64,000 nt of DNA from Rhodococcus sp. SMB37 (GCF_004345605.1 NZ_SLVY01000001.1:620001-684000); one strand, 5' to 3'; shown: positions 9,520-18,561, numbered from the stretch's first letter. Numbers and translations: made by a program. The notes: generated by a model from the letters alone, not told the origin.

Positions 9520-10398
9520 TCAGGTGACCCGCCGGTCGCCGGTGATCGCCAGGAAGGCGTCCTCCAGCGAGGCGGACTGGATCTCGATGTCGGTGAAGGA
9601 CGCGCCGGCGGTCACCAGTTCTCGGACCAACGCGCCGGCGTCGTTGGTGAGCAGATGCGTGCGGTCGGCGTCTCGCTCGATCGAGGCGACCTCGATCAGC
9701 TCGGGGAGCACCGGGTCGGTCAGTGTGACCCGCTTGAGCCGGACCCTGCCGCGGATCTCGGCGATGCCGCCGTCGGCGATGATCCGACCGCGGTCCATCA
9801 CCACGACCCGGTCGGCGAGCACCTCTACCTCCTCGATGTAGTGGCTGGTCAGCAATACAGCTCCGCCCTCGGCGTGGAAGGAACGGATACCGTCCCACAG
9901 CGCGCGCCGGGCGTCCACGTCGAGACCGGTGGTGGGCTCGTCCAAGAACACCAGCCGGGGCCGCCCGGCGAAGGCCAGTGCGACCGCTACCCGCCGTTGC
10001 TGTCCGCCGGACAGTCCGCCGGCCTGCCGGTCGGCCAGTGCGGTGAGGTCGAAGCGGTCGAGCAGTTCGGTACGGTCCACCGGGTCGGGAAAGTGGGCCG
10101 AGACGAAGTCCACCAGTTCGGCGACCCGCCAGGTCTCCGGTAGTCCGGTCTCCTGCGGCGTCACGCCGATCACACGGCGCGTCGCCTCGCTGCGCGGGTC
10201 GGCGCCGCACAGCTCGACACTGCCGGAACTGGGCCGCAGCAGACCTGTCATGACGTTGATCAGGGTGGACTTTCCGGCGCCGTTGGGGCCCAGCAGCCCG
10301 AGCACCTGCCCGGACCGGATGTCCAGGGACACGCTGTCCAACGCGGTGGTGCCGTTGTATCGACGAGTGACGTCGCGCGCACGGGCGAGGATGGTCAT
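9520..10398 (-). CDS. ABC transporter ATP-binding protein
   Basis: This is a 292-residue exporter-type ATPase (CcmA/DrrA-like). Walker A GPNGAGKST is at 37-45, the signature LSGGQ at 129-133, Walker B LVFLDEP at 149-155, followed by TTGLD. The C-terminal ~70 residues form the regulatory domain found in drug and lipid exporters, ending with DIEIQSASLEDAFLAITG. ATG 10398 has GGAGG upstream. It powers the permease encoded just downstream. The SDR gene ends 20 bp upstream of its start, so an operon with the SDR and TetR genes is likely. Confidence 0.9.
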   Translation of the reverse strand: MTILARARDVTRRYNGTTALDSVSLDIRSGQVLGLLGPNGAGKSTLINVMTGLLRPSSGSVELCGADPRSEATRRVIGVTPQETGLPETWRVAELVDFVSAHFPDPVDRTELLDRFDLTALADRQAGGLSGGQQRRVAVALAFAGRPRLVFLDEPTTGLDVDARRALWDGIRSFHAEGGAVLLTSHYIEEVEVLADRVVVMDRGRIIADGGIAEIRGRVRLKRVTLTDPVLPELIEVASIERDADRTHLLTNDAGALVRELVTAGASFTDIEIQSASLEDAFLAITGDRRVT

Positions 10399-10418
10399 GG
10401 GGCGGCCTCCGTGTGCTG

Positions 10419-11168
10419 TCAGTTCGGGTCGGTCATGATCGACGGAAGATCGGGGAATGCGAACGGGCCGGGCTCACCGTGCGGCACGATCGGCCACGCC
10501 TGTCCTGTCCCACCGCGCACCAGTACCAGCTCGGCGACCTCCGCGACCCGTTCGGGCGGAAGGACCGCTACACCGAGATCGTTGATGAACGGGATCGCCT
10601 CCCCGAGGATCGGGGTGTCGATGAAGGTGGGGCACAGCGCGTTCACAGTGATTCCCCGGTCGGCCACGACCGGTGCGACCGAGCGGACCAGCCCGATCAC
10701 GGCGTGCTTGGTGGCGGCGTAGAGCGGGTTCATCGGGCTCTCGCTCAAGCCGGCCAGGCTGGAGGTGACCAGAATCGCGCCGGAGCCACGTTCGGTGAAC
10801 ACCTCCAGGGCGGCGTGCATCCCGTAGACCACCCCGTCGAGGTTGACCGAGACCAGGTCGCGGTAGTGCTCGGGCCGGAAGTCCTCGACGAAGCCCCCCT
10901 GTTCACCGATTCCGGCGTTCAGCACTGCTATGTCGAGGCTTCCGAATCGCTCGGTCGCGGTTCGGACCGTGGCGATGTTGTCGGCTCGCCGGGTGACGTC
11001 GGTGCGGACGAAAGCTCCGCCGATCTCTCGGGCGATCGTTTCCCCGGCCGGATCGACGTCGGCGATGACGACGCGAGCGCCGCCGGATGCGAAGCGGCGG
11101 GCGATGGCCGCACCGATGCCACTGGCACCCCCGGTCACGAGTGCGACTTTGCCGTCGAGGGGCTTCAT
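10419..11168 (-). CDS. SDR family NAD(P)-dependent oxidoreductase
   Basis: This is a 249-residue classical short-chain dehydrogenase: TGGASGIG at 12-19, NAG at 84-86 (AVLNAGIG), catalytic Ser at 136/137, Y150 and K154 (YAATK). D37 in VIADVDP at the end of strand 2 suggests NAD(H) preference (inference). The substrate is unknown. Its start overlaps the stop of the upstream TetR gene by 4 bp (ATGA), so the two are translationally coupled. The ABC ATPase follows 20 bp downstream. The combination suggests a small metabolic or detoxification operon. Confidence 0.9.
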   Translation of the reverse strand: MKPLDGKVALVTGGASGIGAAIARRFASGGARVVIADVDPAGETIAREIGGAFVRTDVTRRADNIATVRTATERFGSLDIAVLNAGIGEQGGFVEDFRPEHYRDLVSVNLDGVVYGMHAALEVFTERGSGAILVTSSLAGLSESPMNPLYAATKHAVIGLVRSVAPVVADRGITVNALCPTFIDTPILGEAIPFINDLGVAVLPPERVAEVAELVLVRGGTGQAWPIVPHGEPGPFAFPDLPSIMTDPN

Positions 11169-11812
11169 GCCTGCTCCGCGGCGCCTGGGACCGGCCGGGT
11201 CGCGTGATCGATCGCGGTGGTGATCTCCCGGAGGTAGCGGTCGAGGTCGAGGTCCGGGTCGCGGGACAACGCGGTGGGAACGAGGTCGATCGCGCTTCGG
11301 ACGATCCTGGCCATGACGGTGACGTCGAAGTCCCGGAATTCGCCGCTCTTCTGCCCCTCCGAAAACAGCTGCTCCAACGGCAACAGCATCTGCCGATCGA
11401 ATTCGGCCGGGTCGGCGTCGGGAAGGTCGGCCAGGCCGCCGCTGGTGAGGATCTCGACGATCGCGACCATCCGGGCCGGGTAGGCGCGAATGTACTCCAG
11501 GTTCGAGCCGATGTACGCCCGTAGTTGGCCGGCGGGCGTGGTCTCGGCGTCGATCATCGGTGTCATGAAAGCGGCCGCATCGCTGTAGATGGTGGTGATC
11601 ACCTGGCTGATCAGCTCGGACTTGCCCGCGAAGTGGTACGAGATCAGCCCACGACTGATCCCCGCACGGGCGCCGATCCGCCCCATCGACGCGCGCTGGT
11701 AGCCGACCTCGGCGATGGTCTCGACAGCGGCAGTCACGATCTGACCCCGCCGCGCCTCCTCGATGAACGAGCGGGATTGGCCGACACGATCAGGATTTGG
11801 CAGCATGGCCAA
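11165..11812 (-). CDS. TetR/AcrR family transcriptional regulator
   Basis: This 215-residue repressor-type protein has an N-terminal helix-turn-helix at ~20-65 (RRGQIVTAAVETIAEVGYQR, then ISRGLISYHFAGKSELI). The C-terminal part is a helical ligand-binding domain. It heads the TetR-SDR-ABC operon and is coupled to the SDR gene by an ATGA overlap. The 56-bp gap upstream, after the lipase stop, contains an AT-rich stretch (TAAATTTTGG) very close to the start codon. That suggests a promoter giving a leaderless or short-leader transcript (inference). The ligand is unknown. Confidence 0.9.
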   Translation of the reverse strand: MAMLPNPDRVGQSRSFIEEARRGQIVTAAVETIAEVGYQRASMGRIGARAGISRGLISYHFAGKSELISQVITTIYSDAAAFMTPMIDAETTPAGQLRAYIGSNLEYIRAYPARMVAIVEILTSGGLADLPDADPAEFDRQMLLPLEQLFSEGQKSGEFRDFDVTVMARIVRSAIDLVPTALSRDPDLDLDRYLREITTAIDHATRPVPGAAEQA

Positions 11813-11868
11813 AATTTAGCACACAATGCCAGACCGCCGGTGTCGGACAGCTGTGTCCACTCCACGGC

Positions 11869-13023
11869 CTACTGCGCGAGGAGGCCTGCTACGAACGGCG
11901 TCGTGTCGGGCATCGACCGTTCGATGGCCGTGAAGTGCCCCGCCATATAGACGCGATAGTCCACGTCCGTACCCGACGCCGTCATGTCCGAGGCCAGTTT
12001 CGCCGACAATGGGATCGGCACCATGACGTCGTGGATTCCGTGGCCGAGGAAGATCGGGCGGTCGTAGCCGGAGGTGGGGACCGCCAGGTAATCCGCGAGG
12101 ATGGTGGGCAGCTCGCCCTCGAACATCGGACGCGCCGGCAACTCGCCGACGTTGACACCCCGGGCCAGCGCATCGAGATCGTCGTAGCAGAGCACCTCCG
12201 CCTGATCGAGGATCTCCTGTCCGGCCGGAGTGAAGTAACTGTTGATGTCGATGTCCGGATAGGCCTCGCGCACTCCCGAGAACAAGTACCCACTGAACGC
12301 GACGAGCCCCCACAGGCCCGGATCCGGGAGCCCGGGGAAACCGAGAGTGAAGGCCGACTCGAGGTTGGCGGGCGCCCCGGTCGCGACGGTGCCCCGGAAG
12401 TCGAGTTCCGGCGCCCGGGAAGTCGCGATGTCGGCAGTGTGCAGAGCCGCGTGCCCACCCTGCGAATGCCCGATCACCACCCAGCGATCGGACAGGGACG
12501 GATCGGCTGCGCGACCGGCACGGACGCTGTCGACGACGCTGTTCGCGGCGCTCCGGCCATCGAGATAGCGGTGCAGGCCCTCCGAACCGAGCCCGGGATA
12601 GTCGGCCGACACCACCGCGTATCCCTGATCGAGCCAGTGCCCGAGATACATCTTCTCGACGTCGGATCGCGGGGTGCGGGTCGTCAGTGAACAGTCGTCG
12701 CCGACGCCGGTGGTCCCGTGCGCCCAGGCGACGACGGGCCAGCCACCGTCGGGCGCGTCGCCTTCCGGCACGAACAACGCGCCCGTGGCGACGGTGGGCT
12801 CACCCGAGCGCCATTGGGTGCGGTATTCGATCTTCTCGGCGACGGCGACGCCAGGAAGTGAGAGTTCGGCGGGAAGCGATTCGACCGACACGAGAGTTCC
12901 CGGATCCGGCTCCACGGACGTGACCGGTACCGGTGCGGCCGTCGCGATCTGCGACGCGAACAGCTGCGGCGCAACGAGGCCCAGCGCCACGACGGCCCTG
13001 AGCCACGTTCGAACGTGGGTCAC
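11869..13023 (-). CDS. Secreted lipase/esterase, alpha/beta hydrolase (secretory lipase LIP family)
   Basis: This 384-residue protein has a Sec-type signal peptide (MTHVRTWLRAVVALGLVAPQ, cleavage probably near ATAA-PVP at 30). The mature part is an alpha/beta hydrolase with AHGTTG (101-106, oxyanion region), nucleophile S187 in GHSQG (185-189), and likely acid and base in GIHDVMVPI and MAGHFTAIE near the C-terminus. The LIP family contains fungal and actinobacterial secreted triacylglycerol lipases and esterases. It ends 56 bp before the TetR gene in the same direction and starts 3 bp after the ldtB stop, so it might be read through from ldtB. The substrate is not defined. Confidence 0.88.
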   Translation of the reverse strand: MTHVRTWLRAVVALGLVAPQLFASQIATAAPVPVTSVEPDPGTLVSVESLPAELSLPGVAVAEKIEYRTQWRSGEPTVATGALFVPEGDAPDGGWPVVAWAHGTTGVGDDCSLTTRTPRSDVEKMYLGHWLDQGYAVVSADYPGLGSEGLHRYLDGRSAANSVVDSVRAGRAADPSLSDRWVVIGHSQGGHAALHTADIATSRAPELDFRGTVATGAPANLESAFTLGFPGLPDPGLWGLVAFSGYLFSGVREAYPDIDINSYFTPAGQEILDQAEVLCYDDLDALARGVNVGELPARPMFEGELPTILADYLAVPTSGYDRPIFLGHGIHDVMVPIPLSAKLASDMTASGTDVDYRVYMAGHFTAIERSMPDTTPFVAGLLAQ

Positions 13024-13026
13024 CGG

Positions 13027-14244
13027 CTACGCATTCGCGTTGCCGGCCTTCCAGGTTTCCCACGGAATGTTCCAGTCGCCGAGCCCGTCGGTACCGGACA
13101 ACACCCCGCCGACCGTGTTGCTCACGATCACGATGTCGCCACGCTTCGTGTTGTCGTAGATCCACTTGGCGTTCGCGGGACTCAAGTTCAGGCAACCGTG
13201 ACTCGTGTTGCGGTAGCCCTGGTCGCCGAGCGACCACGGAGCCGAGTGGAAGAAGATGCCGCTGTAGGACATGCGAGTGGCCCAGTCCACGGGGGTGCGA
13301 TATCCCTGCGGCGAATCGGCGGCAACGCCGTACGTCGACGAGTCCATGATCATGTGGTCGAACCGGTCGCCGATCGTGTAGACACCGTTGGGGGTGGGAG
13401 TGTCGTCCTTGCCCATCGAGGTCGGCATCGTGATCACGTCGGCACCATTACGGTTGACGACCACCTGTTTGGTGTTGTCGTCGACCCGGATGATCACCGA
13501 GTCGCCGATCGTGAACGAGGTGTTGACATCGGACTGGCCGAACAGGCCGTCTCCCAGATCCTCGCCGTATGCCTTCACGTCGACGGTGACCGTGGTGCCG
13601 GGAGCCCAGTAGTTCTCGGGCCGCCACCGCACCTCGCGGTTGTTGACCCAGTAGAACGCACCCTCCACCGGAGGGTTCGTCGTGATATTGATCGCTTCTT
13701 CCGCGGCGAGGCGATTCGGGATGTTCTCGTCGAACTGCACAGCAACCGGCTGACCGATGCCGACGACGGAACCTTCACCGGGCATCACGTACGGCTGAGT
13801 GAGGTTGGACGGAGACGACGTCGTGAACGACAGGGTGGAGGTGGTGGCACCGCCGAGCCCGTACGCGACGGCTTCGAGGACGTACTGGCGGTTGTACCCG
13901 AGCGGCTCGGTGTTGACCCAGGTTGCGTCGTCTTCGATCGAACCGGCGACAGGCTGTCCATCGGGGTTGAGCAGAGTCACCGATTCGAGCTTGCCGTTGA
14001 CCACCGAGACGGTCACCGGGTCGATCGGCGAGAAGCCGACGCCGCCGTCTTCCACGCTGGCCGACACTGTCGGCTTGATGAGCGCTGCGAGTGGGTTCGA
14101 GTCGATCGGCACCTCGTCGGCCCCGCCGCCGGAACCGGGCGAGCAGGCTGTGACGACCGCCATGAGCCCAACGATCACAAGCCCCAGCACGCCGACGGTC
14201 CGCCGTCGACGCGGACTCGTCGCTTGTTCTTGTTGCACTGACAC
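13027..14244 (-). CDS. ldtB: L,D-transpeptidase lipoprotein, LdtMt2-like
   Basis: This 405-residue protein makes 3-3 (meso-DAP to meso-DAP) cross-links in peptidoglycan on the outer face of the membrane. GTG 14244 is chosen because GGAG lies upstream and it gives a proper lipoprotein signal (basic start, hydrophobic core, lipobox VTAC with C34). An upstream in-frame extension to 14502 would run into the tRNA-Lys gene and has no protein character. Two Ig-like domains are followed by the YkuD catalytic domain with H333 (FFHSAPW) and C351 (SHGCLNLS), exactly 18 apart as in M. tuberculosis LdtMt2 (H336/C354, 408 aa, Rv2518c). Position next to tRNA-Lys and upstream of the DUF3618-bcp genes agrees with the conserved order. 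Carbapenems are known inhibitors of the family. Confidence 0.94.
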   Translation of the reverse strand: MSVQQEQATSPRRRRTVGVLGLVIVGLMAVVTACSPGSGGGADEVPIDSNPLAALIKPTVSASVEDGGVGFSPIDPVTVSVVNGKLESVTLLNPDGQPVAGSIEDDATWVNTEPLGYNRQYVLEAVAYGLGGATTSTLSFTTSSPSNLTQPYVMPGEGSVVGIGQPVAVQFDENIPNRLAAEEAINITTNPPVEGAFYWVNNREVRWRPENYWAPGTTVTVDVKAYGEDLGDGLFGQSDVNTSFTIGDSVIIRVDDNTKQVVVNRNGADVITMPTSMGKDDTPTPNGVYTIGDRFDHMIMDSSTYGVAADSPQGYRTPVDWATRMSYSGIFFHSAPWSLGDQGYRNTSHGCLNLSPANAKWIYDNTKRGDIVIVSNTVGGVLSGTDGLGDWNIPWETWKAGNANA

Positions 14245-14502
14245 TCTCCGCTCCCGCCTCCCCACAGGCACCATAACTGCAGGTAACACATGTAAAAACA
14301 ATTCTGCCAGCCCATGTTTCGAGCCGGCCTCTCGACGCCCCCCGACATCGATAACGTTCGAATACCGAATCGCCTCCGCCCTGCCGCTCGTTACAGCGAC
14401 AGAACCACAAATAAGCCCTGACCAGGCGATTTGGCGCGATCTTCCAAGGTGTGTAATCTTCTCTTCGTCGCCGGGACAACGGCCCGGAGACAGAAACACC
14501 AA

Positions 14503-14575
<73 letters not shown>

Positions 14576-14580
14576 CAGCG

Positions 14581-14621
14581 AAGAGCCCCATACCCGGAAA
14601 CACTACCGGGATGGGGCTCTT
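14581..14621. terminator. Terminator between tRNA-Lys and the second L,D-transpeptidase
   Basis: An inverted repeat of 16 bp (14581-14597 with 14606-14621, one bulged A) with an 8-nt loop is followed by TTC. It lies 5 nt after tRNA-Lys and 18 nt after the convergent L,D-transpeptidase stop (14640), so it can serve both directions. Confidence 0.85.
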
Positions 14622-14639
14622 TCGGCATTGTCGAATGAA

Positions 14640-15407
14640 TCACCCCTCCACGATCACCGGATCCCCGAGTTTGACGTTCCCGTAATACCAGCCGGCGTTC
14701 TCGGTGCTGAGATTGATGCAGCCGTGGCTGACGTTCGCGTACCCCTGGGAGTCCACCGACCACGGCGCAGCGTGCACGAAGATGCCGCCCCATGTGAGCC
14801 TCACCGCATATTCGGTGTCGATGCGGTACCCCTCGGGCGCGTCGATCGGCACGCCGTACGTCGACGAGTCCATCACCAGGTGCCGGAACTTCTCGAGCAC
14901 CGTGAACGTGCCGACGGGCGTTTCGTAGCCCGGCTTACCCATCGACGTCGGCATCGTCCGCACGACCTCACCGTTCAGACTGACCGTGAACTGATGGGTC
15001 GAGCGATTCGCCACCGCGATGAACGAGTCTCCGGTCTGGAAGTGAGTCCGCGCCCCGCCGGCGAGGACGGTGACGTCAGTGTTCCCAGGCCAGAAACCGT
15101 CGGGCACCCATTGCAGCTCCTGATCGTTCACCCAGGAGAAGTGCCCGTCAACGGGCGTGGGGGTGGAGATCTGCACTGCGCTCTCTGCCGCTGCCCGGTC
15201 CGTGACGGGTGCGGTGAATCGCACGATCACCGGGTGCGCGACACCGACCACCGCCCCGACGGCCGGCTCCACCGCCGCGACGCCGACACCGCCGGGCGGC
15301 GCATCGGCGACCGTCCCCGCGGCGGCTGCAGCTCCGGATCCGAACCACACGACGGTGGCAAGAACCGTGGCCAGGAGCAGTCGTGCACTCCGCTGAAGAT
15401 CCCGCAT
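14640..15407 (-). CDS. ldtA: L,D-transpeptidase, LdtMt1-like
   Basis: This is a 255-residue exported transpeptidase. ATG 15407 has GGAGG 8 bp upstream; longer in-frame starts lack this. The signal peptide is RLLLATVLATVVWFGSGAAA, with no lipobox, so it is secreted or membrane-anchored by the uncleaved helix. A single Ig-like domain (~45-120) precedes the YkuD domain with catalytic C230 (SHGCINLS) and H212 (FVHAAPWSV), 18 residues apart. M. tuberculosis LdtMt1 (251 aa, one Ig domain) is the closest remembered relative. The enzyme would form 3-3 cross-links or attach proteins to the wall. Its position beside ldtB, with only tRNA-Lys between them, differs from M. tuberculosis, where the two paralogues are far apart. 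Confidence 0.9.
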   Translation of the reverse strand: MRDLQRSARLLLATVLATVVWFGSGAAAAAGTVADAPPGGVGVAAVEPAVGAVVGVAHPVIVRFTAPVTDRAAAESAVQISTPTPVDGHFSWVNDQELQWVPDGFWPGNTDVTVLAGGARTHFQTGDSFIAVANRSTHQFTVSLNGEVVRTMPTSMGKPGYETPVGTFTVLEKFRHLVMDSSTYGVPIDAPEGYRIDTEYAVRLTWGGIFVHAAPWSVDSQGYANVSHGCINLSTENAGWYYGNVKLGDPVIVEG

Positions 15408-15505
15408 GACGGTCGCCTCCTTCGAACAAAGACAGACCCCGACCCATCCAGTGAAGCACGTCACAGTTATCGGCGCGGCACATGGCGGACGGTCGTGCAC
15501 ATACA

Positions 15506-15541
15506 GTGAGTGCCCGCGTCGAGAACGACGCGGGCACTCAC
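15506..15541 (-). terminator. Hairpin terminator downstream of the DUF3618 gene
   Basis: A perfect 16-bp stem (15506-15521 with 15526-15541) with an AGAA loop lies 13 bp beyond the DUF3618 stop (15555). It also separates that gene from the ldtA promoter region. Confidence 0.8.
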
Positions 15542-15554
15542 CGGAACGCATGAA

Positions 15555-15779
15555 TCAGCGCAGAACCTTGCGCAACACCAGCAGCCCCACCACTGCACCC
15601 ACCGCGATGACCGCGTACTTCTTCACCTGAGGCTGGTTGACCTTCGCGACAAGAGTCTGCTTGGTGTTCGCCACCAGGTTCTTCGGATTCGCGCGGAGGC
15701 TCAGTTCGTCGAGCGTGCTCGCGAGCTGGTTGCGGGCCTTTTCGATGTCCCGCTCGATGTCGCCGGTGTCCCTAGCCAC
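15555..15779 (-). CDS. DUF3618 small membrane protein
   Basis: This 74-residue protein starts at GTG 15779, with GGAGGA 4 bp before it. The DUF3618 signature is clear: DTGDIERDIEKARNQLASTL, then DELSLRANPKNLV. A C-terminal transmembrane helix (KYAVIAVGAVVGLLVLRKVL, ~53-72) follows. Family members are small actinobacterial envelope proteins of unknown function, and Rv2520c occupies the same place next to bcp. It diverges from bcp across 73 bp. Confidence 0.88.
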   Translation of the reverse strand: MARDTGDIERDIEKARNQLASTLDELSLRANPKNLVANTKQTLVAKVNQPQVKKYAVIAVGAVVGLLVLRKVLR

Positions 15780-15852
15780 GTGATCCTCCAGAAAGTCGCT
15801 GCAGTGTGCTGCGACCACGGTAATGGACGAACGGTCTACTACTGTCGCGGAC

Positions 15853-16326
15853 ATGACGGAAAACAGCAGACTCTCTCCCGGTGACACCGCGCCCGACTTC
15901 ACACTTGCCGACGCCGACGGCAACGAGGTGTCGCTGTCCGACTACCGCGGACGCAAGGTCATCGTCTATTTCTATCCCGCCGCGAGCACGCCCGGCTGCA
16001 CTAAACAGGCCTGCGATTTCCGCGACAACCTCGCCGAACTGGGCGACGCCGGACTCGACGTGGTCGGCATCTCCCCCGACAAGCCCGCGAAACTGGCCAA
16101 ATTCCGCGACAGCCAGGAGCTGAACTTCCCGCTGCTCTCCGACCCCGAGAAGACCACGCTCACCGCATGGGGCGCGTTCGGGGAGAAGAAGATGTATGGC
16201 AAGACCGTCACCGGCGTGATCCGTTCGACCTTCCTCATCGATGGGGAAGGCAAGATCGAGGTCGCCCAGTACAACGTCCGAGCGACCGGGCACGTCGCGA
16301 AACTGCGACGCGATCTGTCGGTCTGA
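15853..16326 (+). CDS. bcp: Thioredoxin-dependent thiol peroxidase (bacterioferritin comigratory protein)
   Basis: This is a 157-residue peroxiredoxin of the BCP/PrxQ group. The peroxidatic cysteine is C49 in ASTPGCTKQAC and the resolving C54 is five residues on, the atypical 2-Cys arrangement of E. coli BCP (C45/C50). It reduces hydrogen peroxide and organic or lipid hydroperoxides with thioredoxin. ATG 15853 (MTENSRLSPGDTAPDF) fits the family N-terminus. The neighbourhood matches Rv2520c-Rv2521-Rv2522c. Confidence 0.95.
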   Translation: MTENSRLSPGDTAPDFTLADADGNEVSLSDYRGRKVIVYFYPAASTPGCTKQACDFRDNLAELGDAGLDVVGISPDKPAKLAKFRDSQELNFPLLSDPEKTTLTAWGAFGEKKMYGKTVTGVIRSTFLIDGEGKIEVAQYNVRATGHVAKLRRDLSV

Positions 16327-16327
16327 C

Positions 16328-17716
16328 CTACTCGGCCGGGCCGGACTGTGACCACTCGGCCGGGCCGGCCAGGGTGCACAGCAACACCGCCTCCGCAACG
16401 GCAAGGTTCTCGATCTCGGACGGATCGACACTCTCGTTCGGTGCGTGGATGACGCAGCGAGGCTCCTCGACCCCGATCAGCGCGATCTCCGCCGACGGCA
16501 CCGCGCGTTGCAGTGCTGTGCACAACGGGATCGATCCGCCTTGGCCGGCGGTGCCCACCTCACGTCCGTACGCGGCTTCGAGCGCCGAGCGCAACGCGGT
16601 GTAGCCGGGCCCGTCGGTCACGGCGCGGAACGGTTCGCCGACGGCTTCGCGCTCGATCCGCAGGTGGGCACCCCACGGCACATGCGCTTCCAGGTGCGCG
16701 ACGAGCGCGTCCTGCGCGGTGGTCGCGTCGATCCCGGGCGGCACCCGCAGGTTCAGTCGCGCAGACGCGCGGGGCACGATCGCTGCGGCCGAGCCGACGA
16801 CCGGCGGCGCGTCGATTCCGAGCACGGTGAGTGCAGGACGTGCCCAGACGGCGTCGGCGACCGTCCCGGAGGTCGGCAGCGAGACTCCGTCGAGGACCCC
16901 GGCGTCGTCGCGGAATCTGTCTTCGGGGTACGGCACGCCGCCCCATGTCGCGGTGGTGTCGAGACCGTCGACGACCGTGTTTCCGTCGGCATCGCGCAGG
17001 GTGCCGAGAAGATGAACCAATGCGGCAAGAGCGTCGGGCGCTCCCCCGCCGTACATGCCGGAGTGCACTTCTCCCTTCAGCGTCTCGATATGGATGTCGA
17101 CGTTCGCGATCCCGCGCAGCGTTGTGGTGAGTGTCGGTTTTCCCACTTCGGCGTTGCCACTGTCTCCGATGATGATGAGATCTGCCTGGAACAGCTCCGG
17201 TCGCTCCTCGACCAGGTGGTCGAGCCCCTCACCGCCCATTTCCTCGGATCCCTCGATCACGATCCGCACGCCCACCGGCAGGAGCCCGTCCGCGAGGACC
17301 GCCCGCAACGCGAGCAGGTGCATCATGATGTTGCCCTTGCAGTCGGCTGCGCCGCGCCCGTGCCAGCGGCCGTCGCGCTCCGTGAGCGTGAACGGCGGGC
17401 TGTCCCAGAGGTCTTCGTTGCCCGGGGGCTGCACGTCGTAGTGGCTGTAGAGCAGGATGGTGGGGGCGCCGGCCGGAGCGGGGGTGTACCCGAGTACGGC
17501 GAGCGACCCGTCGGAGGTCTCGATGAGTTCGACGTTGTCGATTCCGGCTGCGGCGAACGCGTCGCGCACCCACGTTGCGGCCCCGGAACATTCGTCGACG
17601 GGAAACTGCCGTGGGTCGGCGACCGAGCGGAAGGCGACCATGGTCGCGAGTTCGTCCCGGGCAGCCGGCATCGCTGCGCTGACGCGCTCGCGCATCCGTT
17701 GGACCAGATCTGTCAC
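16328..17716 (-). CDS. M20 family metallopeptidase (dipeptidase)
   Basis: This is a 462-residue cytoplasmic dizinc peptidase of the M20/ArgE/DapE/CPG2 family. Metal and catalytic signatures are LYSHYDVQPPG, GAADCKGNIMMHL, EGSEEMGGEG, IGDSGNAE and a C-terminal CVIHAPNES. A dimerisation (lid) domain lies between. It probably cleaves dipeptides or N-acyl amino acids. GTG 17716 is preferred because GGAGG precedes it and it overlaps the stop of the upstream TetR gene by 4 bp (GTGA), implying coupled translation. It converges with bcp 1 bp away. The homologue in M. tuberculosis order is Rv2522c. The coupling to a TetR regulator appears specific to this strain's lineage. Confidence 0.9.
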   Translation of the reverse strand: MTDLVQRMRERVSAAMPAARDELATMVAFRSVADPRQFPVDECSGAATWVRDAFAAAGIDNVELIETSDGSLAVLGYTPAPAGAPTILLYSHYDVQPPGNEDLWDSPPFTLTERDGRWHGRGAADCKGNIMMHLLALRAVLADGLLPVGVRIVIEGSEEMGGEGLDHLVEERPELFQADLIIIGDSGNAEVGKPTLTTTLRGIANVDIHIETLKGEVHSGMYGGGAPDALAALVHLLGTLRDADGNTVVDGLDTTATWGGVPYPEDRFRDDAGVLDGVSLPTSGTVADAVWARPALTVLGIDAPPVVGSAAAIVPRASARLNLRVPPGIDATTAQDALVAHLEAHVPWGAHLRIEREAVGEPFRAVTDGPGYTALRSALEAAYGREVGTAGQGGSIPLCTALQRAVPSAEIALIGVEEPRCVIHAPNESVDPSEIENLAVAEAVLLCTLAGPAEWSQSGPAE

Positions 17717-18471
17717 CGTTTCTCCTCCGAACGTCCGATGAGTACGTCGATTCCATCGAGCAGCCGCTCGAGTCCGAACCGGAAATCCTGTTCGTGCCAT
17801 GCCGCGGGGTCGTCATCCTCGTCGTCGTCATCGAACGCTCCCGCGGCGACCGCAGCGAGAACCCACGGGTACTTCTCCGGGTCGAGAATGCGCGGCATCA
17901 CCGTGGGGTAGTCCAGCCGGTGGTCCACGACGGTGGATTCGAGTTCCCAGGAGAACCGCGCACGGCTGATGACATACAGCGAGATCGTCAGGACGATCTG
18001 CACTTTCGCGTCCTCGTCCAGGGGTGTCTCGGAGAGGGCACCGAGACCGGCGTCGAGCCAGCGCATGTTGTTGGGCCAGTACGGAGCCGTACGGATCGGA
18101 TGCTCGGTCAACCACCTGTAGGCGCGCAGGCCCCGATATTCGGCTGTTGCCCAGGCGTCGAGCCGTTCCCGCCAGGAGCCCTCGGATGGCAACTCGGGCG
18201 GCGGCCCGATCGCGCGGTCCCACGCGAGTTCGACGAGTTGATCCTTGCTGTCCACATAACGGTAGAGCGACATCGTGGTGAACCCGAGTTCCTTTGCGAC
18301 CCGGCTCATCGAGAGTGCCTCGAACCCTTCCGTGTTGGCAACGGCGATCGCGGCGTCGAGCACCTGATCGAGCGTCAGGCCCCGGCGCGGCCCCCGGGTA
18401 CCGGGGCCGCTCAGACCCCATGCCAGCCGCACGTTACGCGGTAGCTCGTCTTCGGATCCTGGACTACTCAT
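17713..18471 (-). CDS. TetR family regulator with TetR-type C-terminal domain
   Basis: This is a 252-residue protein. ATG 18471 (MSSPGSEDE) has GGAGAAG upstream. The helix-turn-helix is at ~32-80 (LTLDQVLDAAIAVANTEGFE, then FTTMSLYRYVDSKDQLVELA). The C-terminal domain looks like the TetR_C type, with an acidic patch (DDDDEDDD) before WHEQDFRFGLERLLDGIDVL. It diverges from the DrrAB-like exporter genes across 90 bp containing a 9-bp palindrome. The arrangement (repressor, operator, exporter) matches the tetracycline or drug efflux scheme and suggests auto-regulation and exporter control. It also overlaps the M20 peptidase gene by 4 bp. Confidence 0.92.
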   Translation of the reverse strand: MSSPGSEDELPRNVRLAWGLSGPGTRGPRRGLTLDQVLDAAIAVANTEGFEALSMSRVAKELGFTTMSLYRYVDSKDQLVELAWDRAIGPPPELPSEGSWRERLDAWATAEYRGLRAYRWLTEHPIRTAPYWPNNMRWLDAGLGALSETPLDEDAKVQIVLTISLYVISRARFSWELESTVVDHRLDYPTVMPRILDPEKYPWVLAAVAAGAFDDDDEDDDPAAWHEQDFRFGLERLLDGIDVLIGRSEEKR

Positions 18472-18507
18472 ACTTCTCCGTCTGTCGGGGTCTTGTCGCA
18501 ATCCTAA

Positions 18508-18549
18508 AACTGTGTACTGTATAAACTTACGTATATTCCATACACAGTT
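18508..18549. promoter_or_regulatory. Palindromic TetR operator between TetR and the exporter operon
   Basis: Perfect 9-bp arms AACTGTGTA (18508-18516) and TACACAGTT (18541-18549) enclose an AT-rich core with two GTATA repeats. The site fills the 90-bp divergent region between the TetR start (18471) and the ATPase start (18562), where both promoters must lie. The AT content is far above the surroundings. Binding by the adjacent TetR is inferred. Confidence 0.7.
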
Positions 18550-18561
18550 AAGGACCGGCAC

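Noticed and set aside
8694-9527. A 277-codon plus-strand frame rich in His, Gln and Arg
   Set aside because: It lies opposite the ABC permease gene and has only low-complexity composition, so it is a shadow.
14245-14502. Longer start for ldtB at 14502
   Set aside because: The extra 86 residues show no protein character and would remove the lipoprotein signal from the N-terminus. The GTG at 14244 has a ribosome-binding site.
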